NCBI GenBank assembly: GCA_019239915.1
Contig: JAFAZF010000004.1
Span: forward strand, 1-35,219
Source: Sphingomonadaceae bacterium
GTDB lineage: Bacteria; Pseudomonadota; Alphaproteobacteria; Sphingomonadales; Sphingomonadaceae
Direction of reading: 5' to 3'
DNA length: 35,219 nucleotides
Positions 14,462 to 22,372 of the stretch are shown here, piece by piece. Every line of letters starts with the position of its first letter. The first letter of the stretch is position 1. A program made the translations under genes and the position numbers. Under the pieces are notes generated by a model. The model was given only the letters and a program-made list of their open reading frames with translations. It made no database searches and was not told where the DNA came from.

Positions 14462-15033
14462 CAGCCGAGCGGATAGCCGGCGGCGGTGAGCAACGCGCGC
14501 GCCTCGAACAGCGGTAAGCCGATGACGCCGGAATGGCTGCCCGCGAGATAGCGCACCCAGGCTTCCGCGTGGCCCTGGATCGCGTAGCCGCCAGCCTTGC
14601 CGCGCCATTCGCCGCCGGCAAGATAGGCGTCGATTTCGATCGGCGAAAGCCGCTTGAACGCGACGATCGTCGTCGTCTCGCGATGGCGCGCGCGGCCGTC
14701 CGCTCGGATCAGCGTTACGGCGCTGTGGACGCGATGGCGTCGGCCCGAGAGCAGCGCGAGGCAATTCCGCGCGGCCGCCTCGTCCTCCGCCTTCGGCAGG
14801 ATGCGCCGCCCCGTGGCGACGACGGTGTCGGCGGCGAGCACGAGACTGTCCGGAAAGCGACGCGCCACCGTCGCCGCCTTGGCGGCCGCGAGCCGGCGCG
14901 CATGGATCAGCGGCAGCTCGCCGGGAAGCGGCGCCTCGTCGATATCGGCGGGATCGACGGCATCGGGCACGACGCCGATCCGCGCGAGCAGGTCGAGCCG
15001 CCGCGGCGAGGCGGACGCGAGGACGAGGCGCAT
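14461..15033 (-). CDS. maf: Maf-like nucleoside triphosphate pyrophosphatase
   Basis: Protein of 190 residues with the Maf signature at the N-terminus (LASASPRRLDLL) and the catalytic loop LAADTVV (Asp about residue 69). Maf proteins hydrolyse nucleoside triphosphates, often dTTP/UTP or modified bases, and so keep the nucleotide pool clean. The length is normal. It lies 19 bases after infA and overlaps the RNase gene by one base, so it is part of the same operon. Confidence 0.92.
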   Translation of the reverse strand: MRLVLASASPRRLDLLARIGVVPDAVDPADIDEAPLPGELPLIHARRLAAAKAATVARRFPDSLVLAADTVVATGRRILPKAEDEAAARNCLALLSGRRHRVHSAVTLIRADGRARHRETTTIVAFKRLSPIEIDAYLAGGEWRGKAGGYAIQGHAEAWVRYLAGSHSGVIGLPLFEARALLTAAGYPLG

Positions 15034-15052
15034 CGGCGCGACGCGCCCGCCG

Positions 15053-15271
15053 CTACTTGAAGCGATAGGTGATGCGGCCCTTGGTCAGGTCGTAGGGCGT
15101 GAGCTCGACGAGCACCTCGTCGCCGACGAGCACGCGGATGCGGTTCTTGCGCATCTTGCCGGCGGTATGACCCAAAATCTCGTGGTCGTTCTCGAGGCGG
15201 ACGCGGAACATCGCGTTCGGCAGCAGCTCCACCACCTGGCCGCGCATCTCGAGCAGTTCTTCTTTCGCCAA
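15053..15271 (-). CDS. infA: Translation initiation factor IF-1
   Basis: Seventy-two residues, the normal length of IF-1. It is one S1/OB-fold domain: [20 protein letters not shown], then the conserved [17 protein letters not shown] and [15 protein letters not shown]-1 occupies the ribosomal A site during initiation and is essential. It is the first gene of a four-gene minus-strand operon (infA-maf-RNase-yacG) divergent from the Rrf2 gene. Confidence 0.97.
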   Translation of the reverse strand: MAKEELLEMRGQVVELLPNAMFRVRLENDHEILGHTAGKMRKNRIRVLVGDEVLVELTPYDLTKGRITYRFK

Positions 15272-15370
15272 ACCTGTCGCTTTCGAGCTGAGGTAAAAAG
15301 TGCGCCGCCCTTAACGCCTGGAGGACGCAAAGGGAAGCATATGCCCCAATCTCGCCATGCGCGGCGGCTA

Positions 15371-15399
15371 TTGACCGCGTTGTCGATCGGCAAATAACA
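15371..15399 (+). promoter_or_regulatory. Candidate promoter of the Rrf2 gene
   Basis: TTGACC (15371-15376) and ATAACA (15394-15399) are 17 bases apart. Transcription would start about 15406, almost at ATG 15408, and no ribosome site precedes the ATG. The mRNA may be leaderless. The prediction is by eye. Confidence 0.4.
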
Positions 15400-15407
15400 G
15401 AAACGCC

Positions 15408-15833
15408 ATGCTTTCGCAGAAGACCCGCTACGCGCTGCGCGCGCTCCTCCACCTCGTCGAGAAGGGCGGCGAGCGGCCCATCCAGATCAGCGAGATCGCC
15501 GCCGAGCAGCGCGTGCCGCGCAAATATCTCGAGCTGATCATGCTCGATCTCAAGCGCGCGGGCCTCGTCTCGAGCCAGCGCGGGCCCGGCGGCGGCTATA
15601 CGCTCGCCCGTACACCCGCCGAGATTAGCTTCGCCGACGTCATCCGCATCATGGATGGGCCGATCGCGCTCGTGCCATGCGCCAGCCTCAACTTCTACGC
15701 GCGCTGCGGCGATTGCCATGACGAGGCGAGCTGCGCGATCCGCAAGGTGATGGCGCGGGTGCGCGAGGATGCGGTGCGCGTGCTCGGCGGCACCTCGCTG
15801 GCGGATGCGGCGGCGATCGAGATCGCAGCCTGA
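15408..15833 (+). CDS. Rrf2-family transcriptional regulator
   Basis: Protein of 141 residues. The N-terminal winged HTH (MLSQKTRYALRALLHL, ISEIAAEQRVPRKYLELIML, GPGGGYTLARTP) is typical of Rrf2. Cysteines 91, 100, 103 and 109 (CASLNFYARCGDCHDEASC) fall in the cluster region that holds Fe-S in IscR/NsrR or senses cysteine-related ligands in CymR. It lies upstream of cysTWA, so sulfur control is the natural guess. An Fe-S ligand cannot be proved from sequence. Confidence 0.85.
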   Translation: MLSQKTRYALRALLHLVEKGGERPIQISEIAAEQRVPRKYLELIMLDLKRAGLVSSQRGPGGGYTLARTPAEISFADVIRIMDGPIALVPCASLNFYARCGDCHDEASCAIRKVMARVREDAVRVLGGTSLADAAAIEIAA

Positions 15834-16032
15834 CGCACGTCAAGCATCGCTAGGCCGACCCCAAGTTTTCCCTCATTCCCCACCGGCCAACTCGGAAATA
15901 GGTTCGCGAGCGATCGGGAGGGTGGATTCGCATGCGTCGATTGTCGTGGATGGCCGAAATCGCGCAGCGCCGCCCGCTTTTCCCGAACGCTGTTTTCGCG
16001 AACGCCAAGCGGTGACTCCCTGGCGACACTTG
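15834..16032 (+). other. Leader or small-RNA candidate ahead of the cysT terminator
   Basis: About 200 bases with no convincing gene between the Rrf2 stop and a strong terminator. It contains at least one further stem just upstream of that terminator (CGCCA at 16003-16007 with TGGCG at 16021-16025). It could be the 3' part of the Rrf2 mRNA, an attenuating leader of cysT or an independent sRNA. I cannot match it to a known riboswitch. Confidence 0.35.
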
Positions 16033-16063
16033 CGGCCCGGCGCTCGTCGCCGGGCCGTTTTTT
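16033..16063 (+). terminator. Strong intrinsic terminator ahead of cysT
   Basis: CGGCCCGGCG (16033-16042) pairs perfectly over 10 bases with CGCCGGGCCG (16048-16057) around CTCGT, followed by six T (16058-16063). It is 46 bases before cysT ATG. It either ends the Rrf2 transcript or attenuates cysTWA. Confidence 0.85.
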
Positions 16064-16109
16064 CCGTGGCTCGATGCGGCGCCGCCGCGACGCTGCGCGG
16101 CATCGCCTG

Positions 16110-16958
16110 ATGGCCACGGCTGCGCTTCTCGTGCCGCGGCGCAAGCGCCGTTCGGTGATCCCGGGTTTCGGGCTGACGATGGGCCTGACCGTCGTCTGGC
16201 TGTCATTCCTCGTGCTGATCCCGCTTGCGGCGGTCTTCGCGCGGTCCGCCGGTCTCGGCTGGGGGCATTTCGTCGACGTCGGCCTCTCCGATCGAGCGAT
16301 GCGCGCCTATCGGCTGAGCTTCGGCGGATCGCTCGCCGCTGCTGCGATCAACAGCGTGTTCGGGTTGCTCATCGCGTGGGTGCTGGTGCGCTACGAATTT
16401 CCCGGTCGCCGCCTGATGAGCGCGTTCGTCGATCTGCCGTTCGCGCTGCCGACGGCGGTTGCCGGCATCGCGCTCACCGCGATCTATGCCGATACCGGTT
16501 GGGTCGGGCGGCTGCTGCCGTTCCCCGTCGCCTACAAGCCGCAGGGGGTGGTTGTGGCGATGGTGTTCATCGGGCTGCCGTTCGTGGTGCGCACGGTCGA
16601 GCCGGTGCTCGCGGATCTCGGCAAGGGCATCGAGGAAGCGGCGGCGACGCTCGGCGCGGGGCGGCTCACGACCTTCTGGCGGGTGATCCTGCCCGAGATC
16701 GCACCGGCGCTGCTGACCGGCTTCGCGCTCGCCTTCGCGCGCGCCGTCGGCGAATATGGCTCGGTGATCTTCATCGCCGGCAACGTGCCCTACGTCTCGG
16801 AGATCGCGCCGCTGCTGATCGTCACGCAGCTGGAGCAGTTCGATTATGAAGGCGCGACGGCGATCGCGACGGTGATGCTCGCCGCCTCGTTCCTGATGCT
16901 GTTCGTGATCAACCTCATCCAGGGCCGTGAGCGCCGCCGCCTGGGGCAGGAAGCATGA
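16110..16958 (+). CDS. cysT: Sulfate/thiosulfate ABC transporter permease CysT
   Basis: Protein of 282 residues, inner-membrane permease of the sulfate/thiosulfate ABC importer. Several hydrophobic segments are visible (from VIPGFGLTMGLTVVWLSFLV onward). The EAA loop that contacts the ATPase reads EEAAATLGAGRLTTFWRVIL. FARAVGEYGSVIFIAGN is characteristic of CysT/CysU. I chose ATG 16110; ATG 16074 lies just after the terminator and would add 12 basic residues. It overlaps cysW by four bases. Confidence 0.9.
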   Translation: MATAALLVPRRKRRSVIPGFGLTMGLTVVWLSFLVLIPLAAVFARSAGLGWGHFVDVGLSDRAMRAYRLSFGGSLAAAAINSVFGLLIAWVLVRYEFPGRRLMSAFVDLPFALPTAVAGIALTAIYADTGWVGRLLPFPVAYKPQGVVVAMVFIGLPFVVRTVEPVLADLGKGIEEAAATLGAGRLTTFWRVILPEIAPALLTGFALAFARAVGEYGSVIFIAGNVPYVSEIAPLLIVTQLEQFDYEGATAIATVMLAASFLMLFVINLIQGRERRRLGQEA

Positions 16959-17812
16959 GCCGCGCGCAGCATACCGCGCGCGCCGCCGTGGGCGAACCAG
17001 GGGCGGTGCGGCTCGTGCTGATCCTGCTCGCGCTCGGCTGGCTCGCGCTCGTCATCCTGCTGCCGCTGTTCGCCGTCTTCGCGCAGGCGTTCGCGCGCGG
17101 CTGGTCGACCTATCGCGACACGATCGCCCAGCCCGACACGCTCGCCGCGATCCGGTTGACGCTGATCGTCGCCGCGATTGCGGTGCCGGTGAACACCGTG
17201 TTCGGCATCGTGATGGCGTGGACGATCGCCAAGCATGACTTTCGCGGCAAGGATTTCTTTGTCAGCCTGATCGACCTGCCGTTTTCGGTGTCGCCGGTGG
17301 TGGCGGGGCTGTGCTTCGTGCTGCTGTTCGGACGCAACGGCTGGTTCGGGAGCTGGCTTTCGGCGCACGACATCCAGGTCGTCTTCGCGGTGCCGGGGAT
17401 CGTGCTCGCGACGCTGTTCGTCACCTTTCCCTTCGTCGCGCGCGAACTCATCCCGCTGATGACCGCGCAGGGCCGCGACGAGGAGGAGGCGGCGCTGACG
17501 CTCGGCGCGAACGGGTGGCAGACCTTCTGGCACGTGACGCTGCCCAACATCCGCTGGGGCCTGCTCTACGGCATGCTGCTGACCAACGCGCGCGCGATGG
17601 GCGAGTTCGGCGCGGTGTCGGTCATCTCGGGGCACATCCGGGGCCAGACCAACACCATGCCGCTGCAGGTCGAGGTGCTGTACAACGAGTATAATTTTAC
17701 GGGTGCCTTCGCGGTCGCCTCGCTGCTCGCCGGGCTTGCGCTCGTCACGCTCGTCGTCAAGACGGCGCTGGAATGGCGGCATCGCGAGCAACTCGCGGGC
17801 GCCGGGCACTGA
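16955..17812 (+). CDS. cysW: Sulfate/thiosulfate ABC transporter permease CysW
   Basis: Protein of 285 residues, the second permease of the same importer. It has several membrane segments, an EAA loop ([20 protein letters not shown]) and the CysW-like [20 protein letters not shown]. Near the C-terminus, [20 protein letters not shown] matches the family. It is coupled to cysT by ATGA and is followed by cysA after 19 bases. Confidence 0.92.
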   Translation: MSRAQHTARAAVGEPGAVRLVLILLALGWLALVILLPLFAVFAQAFARGWSTYRDTIAQPDTLAAIRLTLIVAAIAVPVNTVFGIVMAWTIAKHDFRGKDFFVSLIDLPFSVSPVVAGLCFVLLFGRNGWFGSWLSAHDIQVVFAVPGIVLATLFVTFPFVARELIPLMTAQGRDEEEAALTLGANGWQTFWHVTLPNIRWGLLYGMLLTNARAMGEFGAVSVISGHIRGQTNTMPLQVEVLYNEYNFTGAFAVASLLAGLALVTLVVKTALEWRHREQLAGAGH

Positions 17813-17831
17813 TCGGCAGCGGCGGGGGCGC

Positions 17832-18548
<717 letters not shown>

Positions 18549-18574
18549 TCTTGAAGTAGGCAGATCAGCTACGT

Positions 18575-18642
18575 CCGTTCGGCCTGAGCGAAGTCGAAGG
18601 CCAAGACGGCGGCCGCACTTCGACTTCGTTCAGTGCGAACGG
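18575..18642. repeat. REP-like intergenic palindrome
   Basis: Starts CCGTTCGGCCTGAGCGAAG and ends TTCAGTGCGAACGG, an imperfect inverted repeat of about 68 bases. Related copies are at 22025-22196, 22246-22358 and 31760-31837. It lies between the convergent ends of cysA and the receptor gene and may also serve as a transcription end. Confidence 0.75.
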
Positions 18643-18656
18643 GGTCGGCTACGACG

Positions 18657-20717
18657 TTAGTTATAATGCAGCCCGATCCACAGCGTGCGCGGCGTCGCGC
18701 GCTCGATCACCGGGCCGGTGATCGCCGTCTCGACGAGCGCGTTGGCAAGATTCTCGGCGCGCGCCGTGACGGCGAAACCATGGCCGAGCGGCAAACGCGC
18801 GCTGGCGTCGAGGGTCAGCGCGCGCTTTAGAACTTCGCTGTTCTGATCGTCCTCATATTGCGGGCCGACATAGCGCAGCGTCAGCGCAGCGGAGAGCCGT
18901 TGCGGCGGTTGCCAGCCGAGCGTGGCGGACGCCTGGTGGCGCGGCGTCTGCGCCGGCCGCAGGCCATCGAGGCTGGTGCCGGGCGCGCGGACATGCGGAT
19001 CGGCGAACGAATAGGCCGCCGCCAGTCGCCAGTCGCCGAAGCTCAGCCGACCGCCGAGCTCGACCCCTTTCGCCTCGACCGCCCGCACGTTGCGGCGCTG
19101 GATACAATCACCCGTGGCGACGAGGCCTGGGCAGAGCGCATCGCGCGTCGCGTCGAACACCGTGACGTTGGAGATCGCGTCGTCGAGCCGGTTCCAGAAG
19201 ACGGTCGCGCCGAGATGGAGCGCCGGCAGCGGATCCCAGTCGACGCCGCCGTCCACTCCCTTCACGGTCTCGGGCTTGAGTGCGGCGTTGGCGACGGTGC
19301 TATCGTTGCCCAACCGGAAGGGGCGATAGAGCTCGTTGAGCGTGGGTAGTCGCCAGCCGAGATAGCCGGCGCCGCGCAGCGTGATCGCGCTTGCCGGCTT
19401 CCAGGCGATGCCGGCTCGACCCGTCGGCTTCCAGCCGGCGCGGTTCGGATAGTGCGTTGTCGCGATCGGTGCGCGGCTGGCGATGACGCTGGTGCGGAGC
19501 GATCCGTCGTCGATCCACCAGCGGTCGATGCGGCCGCCGGCGGTGAGCGTCAGTCCGCTCGCCGGCTCGGCGCTGAGCTCGGCGAAACCGCCGGCAGTCA
19601 GCGTGCGGCCGCCGGCGATCCGCCGGTTGGAGGGCACGCCGGCGCTGAACATATAATATTCGCGCGTGCTTCCCTGCGTCTGGCGCGCATCGCTGCCGAG
19701 CCGGAGCTGGATAGCGTCGCCGAGCGGTGGCCGCACTTCGAGGTGGCCGCCGACGCCGGTGCCGGGCACGTCATACTGGTCCAGCGTCGCGGTCGCGGTG
19801 GTGCGCGCGGCGTTGACGCTGGCGAAGCCGCTCGTGAACTTGCGCAGCTGCGTATAAGCGAGCGCCTCGAAACCCCAGCGGCCGCGGCCGATGAGCCGCA
19901 GGCTCGCGTCCGCGCCGGTGGTCGCGTTGGGTTCGTACGGGATGCCGCGCGTGCGATGATCGTAGAAGGCGAGTCCGTTCGCCTGCAGCTCGACATCGGG
20001 CGCGACTGGGAAGGCGGCACGCGCGGCGACGCTGCCCTGGCGATAGGGCGCGCGACCGTCGATCGGCCCGCGCGTGCCCCGGGTGATCGGGATGAAGCCG
20101 TCGCCGCGGGCGTAGCTCCCCGCGAGAAAGCCGAAGCCGCCGCCAAGCGTGCCGGATACCCCAGCCTGGGCATCGACCGAGTTGCGGCTGCCATAGTCTA
20201 GGCTCGCCCAAAGCGGCGCGAGATCGGTGGGGCCTGCGCTCTCGAGCTCGATCGTGCCGGCGAGCGCGCCGGGCCCGTAGACGCCGCTGCCGCCGCCGCG
20301 CGTCACGCGGACCATGCCGAGCCGCGTCGGCGCGAGTGCCGCCCAGCTGATCCAGCCGCCGAACGGATCGGTTTGCGGCACGCCGTCGAGCAGCACGAGC
20401 GCGCGACTGGAGGCGTTGCCGCCGAGGCCCCGCAGCGTCGCGCCCTGGCTGGTCGGCTGCGCCGAGCGGCTGTCCGAGCGACGAAACTGCTCGAATCCCG
20501 CGGCGTCGCGCAGAATGTCCTCGAGCCGCCCGCTGGCGTCCTGCTTGAGCTGATCGCGATCGATGACGATGCTGTCATAGGCGGCGTCTCCCGGCGGCCG
20601 CGCGAGACCCGCGCCGGTGACGACGATCTCGCCACTGGATGCCGATGCGCTCTCGTCCTCCGCGCGTGCGGCCGTACCCGCCAGGAGGATCAGTACGAGG
20701 GCGGCACATCGCTTCAC
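18657..20717 (-). CDS. TonB-dependent outer-membrane receptor
   Basis: Protein of 686 residues. A signal peptide (CAALVLILLAGTAARAED) leads to a TonB-box-like EIVVTG and a plug domain (residues about 30-145, with LEDILRDAAGFEQF and ALVLLDGVPQTDPFGGWISW). A beta-barrel fills the rest and ends in LWIGLHYN. It imports an unknown ligand with TonB energy. The start is GTG 20717; no ATG gives a signal peptide. It diverges from the SleB-type gene, with 82 bases between the starts. No substrate-specific neighbour is seen. Confidence 0.88.
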   Translation of the reverse strand: MKRCAALVLILLAGTAARAEDESASASSGEIVVTGAGLARPPGDAAYDSIVIDRDQLKQDASGRLEDILRDAAGFEQFRRSDSRSAQPTSQGATLRGLGGNASSRALVLLDGVPQTDPFGGWISWAALAPTRLGMVRVTRGGGSGVYGPGALAGTIELESAGPTDLAPLWASLDYGSRNSVDAQAGVSGTLGGGFGFLAGSYARGDGFIPITRGTRGPIDGRAPYRQGSVAARAAFPVAPDVELQANGLAFYDHRTRGIPYEPNATTGADASLRLIGRGRWGFEALAYTQLRKFTSGFASVNAARTTATATLDQYDVPGTGVGGHLEVRPPLGDAIQLRLGSDARQTQGSTREYYMFSAGVPSNRRIAGGRTLTAGGFAELSAEPASGLTLTAGGRIDRWWIDDGSLRTSVIASRAPIATTHYPNRAGWKPTGRAGIAWKPASAITLRGAGYLGWRLPTLNELYRPFRLGNDSTVANAALKPETVKGVDGGVDWDPLPALHLGATVFWNRLDDAISNVTVFDATRDALCPGLVATGDCIQRRNVRAVEAKGVELGGRLSFGDWRLAAAYSFADPHVRAPGTSLDGLRPAQTPRHQASATLGWQPPQRLSAALTLRYVGPQYEDDQNSEVLKRALTLDASARLPLGHGFAVTARAENLANALVETAITGPVIERATPRTLWIGLHYN

Positions 20718-20799
20718 GCCGACGCCCCTAGGGTTGGCGCCGCGCGGCGACAAGCTCGGTCGAGGTGACAAATCGGAAGGCTGCGGGCAGGGAGCGCGG

Positions 20800-21993
20800 A
20801 TGGCGGTGACGTTCGGCAGTCGGCGGGCGCATATCTCGATCGCGGCGGTGCTGATCGTCGCGCTCGGCTTGGCGTCGGCGTTGCTCCTGCATCGGCCGCA
20901 GGCGGGCGTGCATCGTGCGCCGGCCGCCGTACGCGTGCAGCGCTTACCGGCCGCGCCGCCGGTGCGGGCGGCGCCGCCGGTCGAGCTGAAGTTGTTCGCG
21001 CCGGTGAGCCCCACCGATGCGCGCGCGCTGAACGATCGCGTTCCGTTCGTCGCCGGGCCGGTGAAGCCGGCACCACCGTTCAAGTTTGCGGGTCCTCCCG
21101 TCGATCGCGCCGCCGCCGAGACCTGCCTTGCCGCTGCCGCTTATTATGAAGCGGGCGACGACGCCGAGGGCGAGCAGGCGGTCGCGCAGGTCGTGCTCAA
21201 TCGCCTCCGCCATCCCGCTTTCCCCAAGACGGTCTGCGGCGTCGTGTTCGAAGGCGCGGAGCGGCGCAGCGGTTGCCAGTTCACCTTCACCTGCGACGGC
21301 GCATTGGCCCGCCGCCCGAGCGAAGCCGCATGGAACCGCGCGCGTGACGTCGCCGATCGCGCGCTTTCCGGCTATGTCGACAAGCCGGTCGGCACCGCGA
21401 CGCACTATCATGCCGCCTATGTCGTGCCCTACTGGAAGGCGTCGCTCGACAAGCTCGCTGCGGTCGCGGGCCAGATCTACTATCGCTGGCATGGTGCCTG
21501 GGGACAGCCCGCCGCGCTCGCGCTGCGGCCGGCGGGCGGGGAGCGGCTCGATCCGCGGCTGAGCGCGCTGCCGGGCGCGCAAGCCGTGCTCGTCGGCGGC
21601 GGCGATCAGCTCGACGTCGCCAACGCCGCCGGCGCGGCGCTGCCGTCGCTCAGCATCCCGGGCGTGCCGCGTACCGCGCTGCGGGGCAGCCTCGTGCGCG
21701 CGATGGACGGCGATGCCGGGCAATATGTGCTGCAGCTCGCGTCGTCAGGTGGCGCGAGCGGCTATGCCGAGATCGCGCGGGCCATCTGCCGCTCGCGCGC
21801 CGATTGCATCGTGATGGGCTGGCTGCGCGCCGATCATGTTCCGGCGAAGCTGCCGGTGCTGCCCGCGCGAATGCAGTCGATGGCGTTCCTCTACCGCAAG
21901 AGCAGCATTCTCGATCTCGCCAAGGCCTATTGGAATTGCGGCCAGGTAGCGCGCGCCAACCGCAGCGACTGCCTGCCGGGAACGGCGCGCTAG
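20800..21993 (+). CDS. SleB-type cell-wall hydrolase
   Basis: Protein of 397 residues. An N-terminal membrane anchor or signal (AHISIAAVLIVALGLASALL) is followed by a Pro-rich stretch to about residue 100. The hydrolase domain (residues 107-240) carries ETCLAAAAYYEAGDDAEGEQ with the presumed catalytic Glu (E117) and then ATHYHAAYVVPYWKASLDK and IYYRW. SleB-like enzymes cut peptidoglycan as lytic transglycosylases. The last 150 residues are unrecognised and contain several cysteines. It starts at ATG 20800 with GGGAG six bases before. Confidence 0.82.
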   Translation: MAVTFGSRRAHISIAAVLIVALGLASALLLHRPQAGVHRAPAAVRVQRLPAAPPVRAAPPVELKLFAPVSPTDARALNDRVPFVAGPVKPAPPFKFAGPPVDRAAAETCLAAAAYYEAGDDAEGEQAVAQVVLNRLRHPAFPKTVCGVVFEGAERRSGCQFTFTCDGALARRPSEAAWNRARDVADRALSGYVDKPVGTATHYHAAYVVPYWKASLDKLAAVAGQIYYRWHGAWGQPAALALRPAGGERLDPRLSALPGAQAVLVGGGDQLDVANAAGAALPSLSIPGVPRTALRGSLVRAMDGDAGQYVLQLASSGGASGYAEIARAICRSRADCIVMGWLRADHVPAKLPVLPARMQSMAFLYRKSSILDLAKAYWNCGQVARANRSDCLPGTAR

Positions 21994-22024
21994 AGCGCTA
22001 TTCGATCAGCCTGAACCGCCTCAG

Positions 22025-22196
22025 CCGTTCGGGCTGAGCCCTTCGACTGCCTGCCAAGGCAGGCGCTCAGGATAAACTTCGATCCTGCGGATCGAAGTCG
22101 AAGCCTACGCACTGTGGCTACCCTTCGACTGGCCCCAAGGGCCAGCCTGTCCTGAGCGCCTGCCCTGCAGGCAGTCGAAGGGCTCAGGGCGAACGG
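22025..22196. repeat. Compound REP-like repeat
   Basis: Opens CCGTTCGGGCTGAGCCC and closes CTCAGGGCGAACGG. Several TTCGACT...AGTCGAA pairs and CCTGCC/GGCAGG stems lie inside. It is related to the repeats at 18575 and 31760 and lies after the SleB-type gene. Confidence 0.7.
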
Positions 22197-22245
22197 GGAA
22201 AGGTGGATCAGTAAGGTCGAAAAGTGCTTTAACTTCCCTATTCCC

Positions 22246-22358
22246 CGATCGGTTCGTCCTGAGTAGCCATCGAACTCGTCGAATGGCGTCTCGAAGGGCG
22301 ATTTCGCGCTCTTCGAGACGAGGCTTTGACAGGCTCAGCCTCTCCTCAGGACGATCGG
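22246..22358. repeat. REP-like inverted repeat
   Basis: CGATCGGTTCGTCCTGAG near 22246 is matched by CTCAGGACGATCGG at 22345-22358, with an inner CGTCTCGAAG/CTTCGAGACG pair. It sits just past the bphP stop and may end its transcript. Confidence 0.6.
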
Positions 22359-22372
22359 CCGCTTGAAGAAAC

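Noticed and set aside
16074-16109. ATG 16074 as start of CysT
   Set aside because: It would begin 10 bases after the terminator T-run and adds only an Arg-rich head without a ribosome site; ATG 16110 fits the family better.
18575-22358. Repeats considered as a CRISPR array
   Set aside because: Copies are few, palindromic, far apart and at gene ends, with no regular spacers and no cas genes.
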